Source of the DNA: Paulinella micropora
Taxonomy: Eukaryota > Cercozoa > Imbricatea > Euglyphida > Paulinellidae
Reading direction: 5' to 3'
Length of the DNA: 64,000 nt
Assembly (NCBI GenBank): GCA_019918135.1
Contig: WBZZ01005849.1
Coordinates: 239,501-303,500 of the forward strand
Shown here: piece after piece, positions 1-9,661 of the stretch
Layout: the number at the start of each line of letters is the position of its first letter
How positions within the stretch are numbered: the first letter of the stretch is position 1
Notes under the pieces: model-generated
The model's database searches: none
What the model saw: the letters and a program-made list of their open reading frames with translations, nothing else
What the model was told of the DNA's origin: nothing
Translations under genes and position numbers: made by a program

Positions 1-273
1 GGAGGCGCGCGGTAATGCACTTCCAGCCCATCGCGCTCGTTAACGGAGGTATACAGATCGTGCAAATATAGGCGGTATCTCCAGTCAAATCTCCCTTCAG
101 TGATAAGTTCCGCCACCCGCCCCAAATCTGCTTTCTCATGCAAAACCAACGCAGAGGCTTCACTCCCAGTGCGCCCTTTCTTCTTGCCTTTTGGCTTGTC
201 CTCGCTCTCCTCTTCCAGCAGCTCCACTAAGGCACCCAGTGCATCGATGTCATTGTCCTCATCTGACCCTAGC
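1..273 (-). CDS. UL9-like origin-binding helicase, N-terminal part (cut by window edge)
   Basis: Partial gene running off the left edge. The minus-strand reading is closely similar to the first ~90 residues of the complete UL9-like gene at 51.7-55.2 kb: an acidic run, a KGKKKGR cluster, then FDWRYRLYLHDLYTSVNER. Changes between the copies are mostly conservative and the frame stays open, so this is a working or recently working paralog. The helicase domain would lie left of the window. The real start codon is not visible: homology ends at a splice-acceptor-like TTGTTGTGACAG, so a short upstream exon is possible. The neighbouring primase lies on the same strand, as at the other copy. Confidence 0.6.
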
Positions 274-348
274 CTGTCACAACAAATACACACACGTCAT
301 TTCTCTTTGACCCTCCCCCTTTTCTTTCTCCTCTCCCTTAGTACTTAC
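274..348 (-). other. candidate intron in UL9-like leader
   Basis: On the minus strand a GTAAGTAC donor is followed 75 nt later by a T-rich tract and TGACAG, exactly where similarity to the second UL9-like gene begins. Length and borders suit a small spliceosomal intron. The second gene keeps the acceptor but not an obvious donor, so this is inference only. Confidence 0.25.
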
Positions 349-388
349 TATCACCCAACTCGATAGCCCTCCAACCCCCCCGCCCCCC

Positions 389-1805
389 CCCCCCCCCCCC
401 CGCGCAGCCGCCCCCAAGTGTGAAGGAGCACCCGCTCGGCCCTCGGTAGCAGGGTGCGGGCGCGCAAAGAATATCACGCCCCCGCCCCAGCGCACACAGA
501 AACCCCCCGAGCACCCGCTCGTCCAAGGTGTCGGGGGGATTGTGCAGCAAGTGGTCCGGCTCAGGAAAAGCACCCCTCTATTCTATACTCCGGCGCGCGT
601 GGACCACCTACCCCCGCGCAGCCGCCCCCAAGTGCGAAGGAGCACCCGCTCGGCCCTCGGTAGCAGGGTGCGGGCGCGCAAAGAATATCACGCCCCCGCC
701 CCAGCGCACACAAAGACCCCCCGAGCACCCGCTCGTCCAAGGTGCAGGGGGGATTGTGCAGCAAGTGGTCCGGCTCAGGAAAAGCACCCCTCTATTCTAT
801 ACTCCGGCGCGCGTGGACCACCTACCCCCGCGCAGCCGCCCCCAAGTGTGAAGGAGCACCCGCTCGGCCCTCGGTGCAGGGCGCGGGCGCGCAAAGAATA
901 TCACGCCCCCGCCCCAGCGCACACAAAGACCCCCCGAGCACCCGCTCGTCCAAGGTGTCGGGGGATTGTGCAGCAAGTGGTCCGGCTCAGGAAAAGCACC
1001 CCTCTATTCTATACTCCGGCGCGCGTGGGCCTCCTACCCCCGCGCAGCCGCCCCCAAGTGTGAAGGAGCACCCGCTCGGCCCTCGGTAGCAGGGTGCGGG
1101 CGCGCAAAGAATATCACGCCCCCGCCCCAGCGCACACAAAGACCCCCCGAGCACCCGCTCGTCCAAGGTGTCGGGGGGATTGTGCAGCAAGTGGTCCGGC
1201 TCAGGAAAAGCACCCCTCTATTCTATACTCCGGCGCGCGTGGACCACCTACCCCCGCGCAGCCGCCCCCAAGTGTGAAGGAGCACCCGCTCGGCCCTCGG
1301 TGCAGGGCGCGGGCGCGCAAAGAATATCACGCCCCAGCGCACACAAAAACCCCCCGAGCACCCGCTCGTCCAAGGTGTCGGGGGATTGTGCAGCAAGTGG
1401 TCCGGCTCAGGAAAAGCACCCCTCTATTCTATACTCCGGCGCGCGTGGACCACCTACCCCCGCGCAGCCGCCCCCAAGTGTGAAGGAGCACCCGCTCGGC
1501 CCTCGGTGCAGGGCGCGGGCGCGCAAAGAATATCACGCCCCAGCGCACACAAAGACCCCCGAGCACCCGCTCGTCCAAGGTGTCGGGGGGATTGTGCAGC
1601 AAGTGGTCCGGCTCAGGAAAAGCACCCCTCTATTCTATACTCCGGCGCGCGTGGACCACCTACCCCCGCGCAGCCGCCCCAAGTGTGAAGGAGCACCCGC
1701 TCGGCCCTCGGTAGCAGGGTGCGGGCGCGCAAAGAATATCACGCCCCCGCCCCAGCGCACACAAAGACCCCCGAGCACCCGCTCGTCCAAGGTGTCGGGG
1801 GGGGG
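389..1805. repeat. tandem array of ~206-214 bp GC-rich units
   Basis: About six head-to-tail copies. The marker GATTGTGCAGCAAGTGG begins near 538, 752, 964, 1178, 1384 and 1590, giving spacings of 214, 212, 214, 206 and 206. Each unit also holds TCTATTCTATACTCCGG, ACCCGCTCGGCCCTCGG and AAAGAATATCACGCC. Copies are nearly identical, so expansion or homogenisation is recent. The array lies between UL9-like and primase genes; the equivalent place in the right-hand copy (about 55.23-55.43 kb) has a single diverged unit. Long open frames across it arise from the periodicity and are not genes. Poly-C and poly-G runs border it. Confidence 0.9.
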
Positions 1806-1975
1806 GGGGGGGGGTTTGTGCGGGGTAGGGTTGGTGGTGGTGGGTTGGGAACACGGACACACCGCGTCCAAACACATAAAGATTTTATCGTGGGAGGGGA
1901 GGAGGACAGGGGAGGGAAGGGGGGATTTGGGGTTCTGCTGTATGTAGGGGAGGGAAGTTTATAATCCCCAACCCT

Positions 1976-4558
1976 TCAAGACGGAGGGGGGGGCGCGGCG
2001 CAAAACCTTAATAAAACATATGTGTGTTCTTGCCCTCGCTCCCCTCGGTTGCTTACCTCCTCACTCAACACGTCAGATTTGGAGATTTCTACAAAGGAGG
2101 ACCTGTCTGCATTCTTGTTTTGTGCTTCTTGAGCGTCGTCGTCGTCATCATCCATTTGGCAGGGTTCGCTCGGTTTGTTTTTGTAGCTCCTCTTCCCCTC
2201 TTGTATAGAGCTTGCATCAACTAGGTACTCTGCGGGGGCAAACAGGAACTCTTCCTTTGGCTGCGACGGATTGTTTCCTTTGCTGGTTTGACAGGCTCCA
2301 CACTGGTGCAGCCACCAAGCTTGGTCATCTCTCCGAACAAGGCGCCGGTTTTCGTGTTGAGGGCAGCCGGGGCAGGGAACTTCGAAAATGTCCGTGCGGG
2401 TATAATCCGTGCCGCTCTCGACAGATTGTTGAGTTGCCCACTTTACTTTGACATGGCGCAGGTGGCTGTAACACGGCAAGGGCCAACCCGCCTTTTCGAG
2501 AAGCCCTTTTAGCTCAGCGTGCCGCTGGGTGACCATACGTTGTATGTCTGTGACGTAGCGCTCTCGCACACGTGGCGCGGTTGTGGGCGAGGGGGGGCTC
2601 CTGCCGCTGCTAGAGGTGGCAGCGCTGGGGTGGTGGCGGGATGACCTCTCAGACCCCCCCGCTAAATGGGGGTTTCCAGAGGAGGGAGGACGGAGTGCAC
2701 GCGGAGCCCGCTCGCGCAATTGCAAGCAAAGCTCCAGTGCATCATCAGCATCTGCAGACACAAAAGCAAGCAAAACAATACTGGCCCTCGGATAAAAAGG
2801 GAACATGATTTGGATAATTTTTGGACCTTGATCATCCTGCTTGTTCTCGACTCTTTGTTCTTGTTTCTTTTTATCGGAGGGCATCTCCTCTTCGTACGGA
2901 GAGCCCGTTGGGGCGGTCGAGGTTGGGGGCAAGGAGACGGAGCGGGGCTGCGCGAGCAAGAGCTTGTAGCGCGTAGCTTCAGGCAGCAGTAGGCGAGCCT
3001 TGGAGACGTGGCGAGTGCATTCACCATTGAAGCAGATGAGGATCAGCTCCGTCAGGCACAGTTTGACGAGTAGGCGATTGCTGGAGTGGCAGCGGGCCGT
3101 TCGTTTCCGTGCGTTTCGGAACGGGCAGATGGCGGTGTTCTTGACAGTGTAGGCTTGGATACAGCCCTGGGGGTTCCAAGTGATGTTTTCGAATCGGACG
3201 CCTTGCCCCAGGTAGGGCGCCGCGTGTGCTAGTAGGAGGGCTCTCATCTGCGCCTGGGTGTAAGGACCATGTGCGCCGATGGTGACGAGGACGGGCAAGT
3301 CCGCGCCCTCTGGCGCAGGCTGGGGCGCTAGGCTGATCTGCCCAGTGAGGTCGGAGCCCCAAGGCAGTTGGGCAACGGGACGCGGGCTGGGGGGTGCACC
3401 TGACGACGAAGACGAAGACGAAGAAGAAGAAGACGCGGCGCCTGCACGGCTCGGGTGGGGTGAGGAGGTCTCCCCCTTGCGTTCAGGACGGGTGCGCGAC
3501 GTGGGTTTACTGTACCGCGCGCCGAAAAGCGCCTCGGCGCCTGGCTGGCGCCAGGCAGGACCCGCCCGCGTGGCTTCGGTCTCGCCGACGCTGGACAGCG
3601 CGACGAACTCGTCCACCTCGAGTTCGGTCATGTGCTGGGCGGGAAAGAAGCGGAGGCTTGTGACGAGAAGGTCGTATGAAGGATCTTGGAGGTCGTAGCG
3701 TCCGAAGGGCATGAGGGGTCGTCGGGCGTAGACGATTTTGGGGCAATAATAGCCAGAGGAGCAGAGCCCGTTGTCACCCGGGGGTGCTTGGAAGCAGACC
3801 TCGCACAGCCTACGTTCGGCCTTATCGCAGAACGGGTAGCGGCACATCCCGCCTCCTTTTTTATAGATGGAAAGGTCGACGATGGTGGACAAGTCGAGGT
3901 CCGCGAAGGCCGGATATAGGCGCAAGAAGTCCTCGACCGCCTGGCGCACGAGGAGTCCCGCATCGGCCCACCCCAGGATCAGGCGTGGGAAAACCAGGTG
4001 GTACGAAAGTTTGTTGTAGATCTTGAGCTGTCGATGGCGCTCGGGCTGCGCACCCGGTGCTGCCGCGGCAGCACCGGGCTGCGCGTCCAGATTCTGCCAT
4101 TTCTCTGCTTGGCCATGGCTTTGCAGGACGTGTGCAGTGCAGGCGGCCCAGGCCTCGTCAGTGGTTCGCGCGCCCTCTGCGAGACGGGCAACAATGAGTC
4201 GCGATAGCACGACGAGGAAGCAGCGTAGAAAGTCCAAAAAGCGCTCGGGCGTCAGCTGCGGACTCTCCTTGCCGTCTAGATCCACGATGAGAGCCGATGG
4301 GTCTTGAATGACCTGTACCAGGGCGAACCGGTTGAGCATTGTCGCGTGTGGGCTGTGTGCCAATCTGCGCAGCAGTCCGGCTACGTGTCTTTCCTCGGGG
4401 GCGGTCAAATGCATGCAGCCGCCTGACATGAGCGTAAAGTTGGGCTTGAGCTTTTCCTCGCGGACGCGACGAGAGCCCGTGTGTAGCACGTCGCTGATTT
4501 GCCGAGCCAGCTTTCGGGCTTCGATGAAGGAATCCGCTTGCTGGGTGGGCGAGGACAT
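1976..4558 (-). CDS. archaeo-eukaryotic primase, herpesvirus UL52-like (copy A)
   Basis: Likely DNA primase of 860 residues; the ATG of MSSPTQQ is the first in frame. Motifs of the AEP/UL52 family appear in order: VDLDGK near residue 92 (metal-binding acidic pair), SYHLVFP near 185 (Ser-x-His motif), VDLSIYKK followed by MCRYPFCDK near 230-248 (nucleotide-binding motif), and a C-terminal zinc knuckle near 480-517 with ICPF, RCHSSN and CFNGEC, as in UL52 and PrimPol. A Cys-rich insert lies near 250-280 and a Ser run near 380. The tail has a second CPGC/CGAC zinc ribbon and an Asp run. It lies beside a UL9-like gene, as in the second copy at 57-59 kb. Product: RNA or DNA primers for viral replication. 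Confidence 0.8.
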   Translation of the reverse strand: MSSPTQQADSFIEARKLARQISDVLHTGSRRVREEKLKPNFTLMSGGCMHLTAPEERHVAGLLRRLAHSPHATMLNRFALVQVIQDPSALIVDLDGKESPQLTPERFLDFLRCFLVVLSRLIVARLAEGARTTDEAWAACTAHVLQSHGQAEKWQNLDAQPGAAAAAPGAQPERHRQLKIYNKLSYHLVFPRLILGWADAGLLVRQAVEDFLRLYPAFADLDLSTIVDLSIYKKGGGMCRYPFCDKAERRLCEVCFQAPPGDNGLCSSGYYCPKIVYARRPLMPFGRYDLQDPSYDLLVTSLRFFPAQHMTELEVDEFVALSSVGETEATRAGPAWRQPGAEALFGARYSKPTSRTRPERKGETSSPHPSRAGAASSSSSSSSSSSGAPPSPRPVAQLPWGSDLTGQISLAPQPAPEGADLPVLVTIGAHGPYTQAQMRALLLAHAAPYLGQGVRFENITWNPQGCIQAYTVKNTAICPFRNARKRTARCHSSNRLLVKLCLTELILICFNGECTRHVSKARLLLPEATRYKLLLAQPRSVSLPPTSTAPTGSPYEEEMPSDKKKQEQRVENKQDDQGPKIIQIMFPFYPRASIVLLAFVSADADDALELCLQLRERAPRALRPPSSGNPHLAGGSERSSRHHPSAATSSSGRSPPSPTTAPRVRERYVTDIQRMVTQRHAELKGLLEKAGWPLPCYSHLRHVKVKWATQQSVESGTDYTRTDIFEVPCPGCPQHENRRLVRRDDQAWWLHQCGACQTSKGNNPSQPKEEFLFAPAEYLVDASSIQEGKRSYKNKPSEPCQMDDDDDDAQEAQNKNADRSSFVEISKSDVLSEEVSNRGERGQEHTYVLLRFCAAPPPPS

Positions 4559-4564
4559 GAGCAA

Positions 4565-4644
4565 GAGAGAGCCGCTTCGAGCTCCTTTTTCTTTTTCCTC
4601 TTGGGTGGCTTTCTGTTTTTACTTCTTTTGCCGGGGACAAGGGG

Positions 4645-4694
<50 letters not shown>

Positions 4695-4862
4695 AAAGGG
4701 GGGGAAGGGGAAGGGGAAAGGAAGGAGGGGGGGGGGGCGGGAAGGGAAGCGAGAGAAAGGGGGGGGGGGGAGGGAAAGATGCAAAACGCCTTTTTTTTTT
4801 TGCTAAAGTTGGTTTGATACGGCCAAAAAGGGTAGAGCTTTTTTTCTTTTTGGTTCTTTTAA
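4565..4862. repeat. GA microsatellite and G-rich spacer
   Basis: The spacer between the primase start and the end of the kinase-like gene holds an (AG)n run at about 4647-4692, several G-tracts and a T-run. The stretch next to the primase start (CTTTTGCCGGGG and flanking T-rich DNA) is conserved upstream of the second primase, so it probably contains the primase promoter. No gene seen. Confidence 0.7.
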
Positions 4863-7145
4863 TTATGAGCTGATGCTGGACAGCCAGCCAATACTGATGC
4901 TGTACAGCCAGCCAATACTGCTCGCGCCGTTCGCTAAGCCTAGGTATATGGCTACGCGGGGCGCGACACGAAGCGTCTGTTCCCAGTTGATGTGTTGTTT
5001 AGTCTTTTCTATCGCGTCGAAGAGTGGTAACAGCGCCATTCGTTGTCTAGCTGCCGTGGCGAAACAGGCCTGGCCAGCTCTGCTGGCTCCGTTGGCCAGC
5101 AAGGACAAGTAGAATACTGCCGCGAGCTCGGTGGTGGTCTGGAGTTTGCGTGAGCGCATTGCTATATCTAGATCCTTGCGCCGGACGACTTTGTGAGTCT
5201 TTTTGGTAAAGAGCATAGGTTCCGAGAGGCGGACCCTGACCTGAGTTTTGTTGCCAAACTCGAAGCGGTAGACGGCCACGTCCGTCGGGTCCCAGGGCCA
5301 GCAGTAAAAAGACTCAAGAGTTCGGGCCTTGTCGGCTTTGCTCTTGGACCATTTCCACAGCGTGTCGGCGTACCGAAACAGAAGGCTCCACAATTGTACC
5401 CAAGCCCTAGCCAAAAAATCGTCATTTTCCTTTTGTAGGCCGATGTTGGCTAGCAAGCCCTCGTCGTCGGGCTGGGTATAGCAGAACAGAACACTGCGGT
5501 GGATCTTGGCGATTTCGCGCGTCTCGCTAGCTCCAATTTTATGCATGCACAGGAAATAGCTCCATGTTAGATAGCAGTGTGCTAGTTCTAGGCTGTCGAC
5601 ACCGGGGATAGAAAAAAACGTCACAATATTGGTGCGCTTGGATTCCTTTTGAACCCAACGAACAAATGGAAGTTCTTTGCCCGCTGCAGAACCCGACGAC
5701 GAGCCTGAATAATCTGAATCGCGGTAGTGACGAAGCCAATCGCTCAAACCGGAGGCTGCGCGGAGCCAGTCAGGTATTGTGTGCTTTTGGTAGCGTGTCT
5801 TAAGCTCTTGGAAGAAATCCTGGATGTTTTCCTTGTGGGCAGACTTGGTTCTCCCACACTGCCCGCACGCAAAGACCTGGTACAAAAGCTCTGTGTATTG
5901 CTCAGCCGCAGCGGTCATATCGATTTTCGTCGGGGCTGGGTTGGAGTAGTCGTGTAGCGCCTGAAAGCCCTTCTCGTGTGCTAGTCCGAATTTTTGAATA
6001 TCCTTGAGATGAGTCCAGGACTGTGTGGATTGTACGTGATGAGGCAACACATCCAAAAAGGATTGGTATTCTGTTTCTGGGGGGAACCGCAGATTTGCAA
6101 CCAAAGCTATTGCTTTCTTTAGCAGATCCAGCGCGTCTGGCACGGCTTTGGTCGTGAGCTTATCTTGTAATAATTGCACGCCGCTTTGGAACGCCGCCTT
6201 CCACTCGTTGGAGGAGTCAGGACGCGCCATTTGGTTGGCAAGCAAAGTGGCAAAGACGCCAAGGCTCAGCAAGCTGGGCAGTGGCGGGTCGTTTTCTTTG
6301 TTCAGGTTGCTCAACAATTGCAATGAGGGAAGGCTCAGCTCGCTGGCAGATGCGTTAAGAAACCCTTCATACAAGCCCGCATCGCCCAAGACAACGCGCA
6401 GTCTACTACAGTCGGGGGTTTTGTACACGAGAAAATTAGCAGGCCCTAAATCCACCAACACCGCATCGTCACGCCGTGGCTGGTCATCTGTTAACCTTGC
6501 CTCAAAAAGTGTTGTGTAGCTCTCTATTGTGTTGTAGGCCGCTTGCCAGGCCCCAGTGCGCTCTTCTGGGCTACGGGACTTATGCTCCAAGAAGGCCCTT
6601 AGGTCGTCATGGTCTGTGTACTTAGCCTCTTCGCGAAACAAGTACAGCGAATGCCCAACTCTTTCACGCAATGCCAGTTCTGAACCCTCCGCGTTTTCAA
6701 CAAACTTGTCCATTTCAGCTGTAAGCTTCACGACACAACCCGCTCGCTGGCCTTTGGTCGAAATACCACGGATGATGGGTGTAACTGAATATTCCAACTG
6801 TGCTATAAAATCTTCCATTTCAGCAGCCGGTAACCTCTTGTATTCGGTTTTTTCACAGGCGCTGATTCCGGCGGATTTCATGGCTTTGTTCCACGCCACT
6901 CGTTCTTTCGCGCGGTTCTCGCTGTCGTACGCAAAGAAGCCGAAGCGATACACTTTTGTTCTGTCGACCGCGTCACAGAAGACAAGATTGTACGAGCCCT
7001 GCGCGAACCAGCCTGGCTTTGTGCCATCGCTTTGAAAAGTACACTTGCTAGGATTATGACATGATTGCGTATGGCCCGAAGCTCGTTCGCGAAAGATTCG
7101 CTGCAGTTCTCCTAACAGTGTAATGAGGTTTAAAGGGCCGGACAT
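4863..7145 (-). CDS. divergent protein-kinase-like protein (copy A)
   Basis: 760 residues from the ATG of MSGPLNLITLL. That start is chosen because the paralogs begin MAGPLTLTTLL and MSSPLNLTSLL; the longer open frame upstream crosses poly-C tracts. Kinase-like signs: glycine loop QGSYNLVF near 49-56, catalytic-loop-like VDLGPANFLVY near 231-241 (the paralog at 60.5 kb has VDLKPSNF) and GDAG near 254, in place of DFG. Here the usual catalytic-loop Lys is Gly. An N-terminal Cys/His cluster (HTQSC, KCTF) may bind metal. The remaining 500 residues are a family-specific domain rich in aromatic residues with no match I recognise. Four family members lie in the window. Function unknown: phosphotransfer is inferred from motifs only. 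Confidence 0.7.
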   Translation of the reverse strand: MSGPLNLITLLGELQRIFRERASGHTQSCHNPSKCTFQSDGTKPGWFAQGSYNLVFCDAVDRTKVYRFGFFAYDSENRAKERVAWNKAMKSAGISACEKTEYKRLPAAEMEDFIAQLEYSVTPIIRGISTKGQRAGCVVKLTAEMDKFVENAEGSELALRERVGHSLYLFREEAKYTDHDDLRAFLEHKSRSPEERTGAWQAAYNTIESYTTLFEARLTDDQPRRDDAVLVDLGPANFLVYKTPDCSRLRVVLGDAGLYEGFLNASASELSLPSLQLLSNLNKENDPPLPSLLSLGVFATLLANQMARPDSSNEWKAAFQSGVQLLQDKLTTKAVPDALDLLKKAIALVANLRFPPETEYQSFLDVLPHHVQSTQSWTHLKDIQKFGLAHEKGFQALHDYSNPAPTKIDMTAAAEQYTELLYQVFACGQCGRTKSAHKENIQDFFQELKTRYQKHTIPDWLRAASGLSDWLRHYRDSDYSGSSSGSAAGKELPFVRWVQKESKRTNIVTFFSIPGVDSLELAHCYLTWSYFLCMHKIGASETREIAKIHRSVLFCYTQPDDEGLLANIGLQKENDDFLARAWVQLWSLLFRYADTLWKWSKSKADKARTLESFYCWPWDPTDVAVYRFEFGNKTQVRVRLSEPMLFTKKTHKVVRRKDLDIAMRSRKLQTTTELAAVFYLSLLANGASRAGQACFATAARQRMALLPLFDAIEKTKQHINWEQTLRVAPRVAIYLGLANGASSIGWLYSISIGWLSSISS

Positions 7146-7321
7146 CAGTCTAGGCACGATTTTTTCTGTTTTCCTTTTAATTGATAAGATTGGAATTCGA
7201 CGCTGTGCTATTGCGCGCATAGCCTCCCAAGGTAGCACAGAAGATCCGTCGTCAGGCCACGCGTAGCACGAGCAGGCTTCTTTCCGCAATTCCTTTGGGA
7301 GATTAGGGAGGTTACAAAGGG

Positions 7322-7401
7322 AGGGGGGGAGCGCCCCCCCCCCCCCCCCCTTTGCTTCTTTACTGTCCCGGCGAGGAAGGGGGGGGAGGCGCCCCCCCCC
7401 C
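7322..7401. repeat. paired G-run/C-run hairpins
   Basis: Two adjacent self-complementary elements, each a G-run, a short GCG-type centre and a long C-run. They lie in the leader of the kinase-like gene. Similar elements recur at about 17240, 44290 and 46590. Confidence 0.7.
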
Positions 7402-7624
7402 TCTGCTTGCGCGCAGCTGGCACTAAGCATGTATGTGTAGTACCATAATGTAATTGTCGTGTGAAGAAGCAAGCAAATGCCTTGTCTTTTGTGCACAGAT
7501 GACGACCAGACGAATCGAATCGACAGGACTCTCTTCTCCTCGTGCTCAACGCGCACTCAAACGAGAATACGTTATTGCTTGCAATACGTTAAGTAGCAGA
7601 GAAAATATGCTGCCAAAAAAAATA

Positions 7625-8275
7625 TTAAACAACTTTTTGTACTTGGGAAGATTTCGGTTTGAGCCACATTTTAAGACTAGGAATGCTCGTCGGGTCCTGC
7701 CCCTGAAACTCTTCGCTGATTTTAGAAAGCAAATCGATACCGCCCTTTAGGCCTAGGTATGCGGCTACATGTGGTGCGGCTTTCAGCGTCCGTGTCCAAT
7801 CTATGGATTTGTCAGTCTTTGCTTGTGGCTTAACCAGTGGGGACAGCGCTATTTGTAGTCCATTTTCTGTGCTGAAGCAGAAGCAGGCCTGGTTGGCTCC
7901 GGCTGTTAGCAAGGATAAGTAGAAGACCATCGCGAGTTCGGCGGAGTTCTTGAGGTTAGAAATCTGCACCATGTATGTGCGTAGTCTTCCGAGCTCCATT
8001 TTTGAGAGCTCTTCTTTGGTAAGGAGCCTGGGTTCCAAGAGGCGGACCCTAACCAGCGCTTCTCTCCCAAACTCGAAGCAGTAGACTGCCACGTCCGTCA
8101 AACCAGCGACTCTCAATTCTGCTGATTGTGCTAACCAGCCTGGCTTCGTGCCATCACTTTGAAAATTACATTTGCCACTAGGATTACCACATGATTGTCT
8201 GTGGCCACGAACTCGTTCAATAAAGACCTGCTTTAGTTCCTTTAACAGGCTCGTGAGGTTTAAAGGACTGGACAT
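7625..8275 (-). pseudogene. shortened kinase-like family member
   Basis: 216 residues starting MSSPLNLTSLLKEL. It carries the N-terminal Cys/His segment and the C-terminal family domain (DVAVYCFEFGREALVRVR to the end) but lacks the kinase-like core, so it can hardly be a phosphotransferase. The open frame and conserved ends leave room for a regulatory or decoy role, but decay of a tandem duplicate of the gene beside it (4863-7145) is simpler. The C-rich leader (CTCTCTCC runs, TATAAGTTTGAAAT) matches the leader of the copy at 63 kb. Nearly whole at its ends, so the copy is not ancient. Confidence 0.6.
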
Positions 8276-8536
8276 GAATCTAACACAAAATTCGAAAAAA
8301 AAACAGAAAAGCCAAGCCAAGCTTGTCTCCCTCTCTCCCTCTCTCTCCTTTCTAATTTATAAGTTTGAAATTGGATGATGTGCTATATATCGGCGCATCC
8401 TCTCTAAGACGCCCTGTCCCTCTTCTTTTTCCTCCCCCAAGCTCCCCGGGGGAGGCGGAACAATCAAAAGCCAGCTAACATCGTATTGTATTGTATGCAA
8501 AATACCAAGTAACTGCGCCCGAAACCCCGAAGGAAA

Positions 8537-9661
8537 ATGAAAGAGTGTTCGCCAATGAGCGTCAGAAAACCTCGCCTTTATCAGTGGGTTTGCATAGCAG
8601 CCGTTATCGCAGGTCTTATATTAACCATCGCGCTCGTAGTCACGACCAAGGACTCCAGGAAGTCTAAATCGCGAGACCAGGTGGAATGTGCTGCCAACTG
8701 GCCGGAGCCAGAGTACTTGGGGCCCAACCTAACCCGCTTGGCGGGTGCTGTCCTGTTGTATGACGCGAGCTCTCAAAAGTGTGTGAGCGTGGTGCCAGCC
8801 CCGGAGGGTAACTTGTCGGCGCCTGCCTGGCTGGAGCTGCGGTTGCAAGAATGCAGCGCCGAGAACGCTACCTTGCAGACCTTTGGACTTTTCAACGCCT
8901 CGATTTCCAGTACGTGCACCTCATTCCAAAAGCCGTCTTTTGAGCAGGAAGGACTCATTGACAACAAGATCGGCTTCCATATGCTCTTGTACAATTACAA
9001 TACAAGCAGCAATATCTACGGGATTGCGCCAACCACTGAAAACCCAAACTGCCGAGAGTGTCTGGGGATGAAGAAAATCACCGACTTCAGCACAATTTAT
9101 CCAACTCTTGGTTGGTGGATTGCTTACGAAGAACGCAACTACTCAATCTACGGGACGTGTATTTTGTTGCAGCAGCCCAATACCCAGGCTAGGAACTATA
9201 CATACGCTAGCCCACACAACAACGAGATCCGAATGAGCAAGCTTCTTGAAACGAGTGGAAAAACCAAGGTACCAGACGGTGCCACTTTCCAGTTGTTACA
9301 GCCCACGAACCTGGCCCCCGCGGCCCCGTCAGGCTCGGCTTCCGTATCAGGCTCGGCTTCCGTATCAAGCTCGGCTTCCGTATCCAGCTCAGTGTCCGTG
9401 TCCAGCTCGGTGACCGTGTCCGGCTCGGTGACCGTGTCCGGCTCGACGACCATGTCGGGCTCGGTGTCGGTGTCCAGCTCGGCGTCCGTGTCCAGCTCGG
9501 CGTCCGTGTCCAGCTCGGTGTCCATGTCCAACTCAGTGTCCGTGTCCAACTCAGTGTCCGTGTCCAGCTCGGAGTCTGTGTCCAGCTCGGAGTCTGTGTC
9601 CAGCTCGGCGTCGGTGTCCGTGTCAAGTTCACCGAGCCCCAAGGGCCCGCTCTGCTGGTGA
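8537..9661 (+). CDS. type II membrane glycoprotein part with Ser-rich stalk
   Basis: 374 residues. A short basic cytoplasmic tail is followed by a membrane segment near 17-38 (WVCIAAVIAGLILTIALVV), then a ~220-residue ectodomain with several N-glycosylation sites (NLT, NAT, NYT, NIS type) and paired Cys. From about 260 there is a low-complexity stalk of SVSVSSS/SASVSSS repeats. It abuts and slightly overlaps the DUF285 reading that follows, and the other DUF285 proteins in the window carry the same kind of stalk, so the two readings probably belong to one surface-protein gene that looks broken about once. Unlike its relatives it begins with a signal anchor rather than a cleaved signal peptide. 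The first ~220 ectodomain residues are unrecognised. Confidence 0.65.
   Translation: MKECSPMSVRKPRLYQWVCIAAVIAGLILTIALVVTTKDSRKSKSRDQVECAANWPEPEYLGPNLTRLAGAVLLYDASSQKCVSVVPAPEGNLSAPAWLELRLQECSAENATLQTFGLFNASISSTCTSFQKPSFEQEGLIDNKIGFHMLLYNYNTSSNIYGIAPTTENPNCRECLGMKKITDFSTIYPTLGWWIAYEERNYSIYGTCILLQQPNTQARNYTYASPHNNEIRMSKLLETSGKTKVPDGATFQLLQPTNLAPAAPSGSASVSGSASVSSSASVSSSVSVSSSVTVSGSVTVSGSTTMSGSVSVSSSASVSSSASVSSSVSMSNSVSVSNSVSVSSSESVSSSESVSSSASVSVSSSPSPKGPLCW

Noticed and set aside
389-1805. CRISPR-like array
   Set aside because: Units of ~212 bp are repeated in full with no short repeat/unique spacer structure.
542-1947. Several overlapping open readings across the left tandem array
   Set aside because: Unit length and GC content keep several frames open; no domain, and the right copy has no equivalent.
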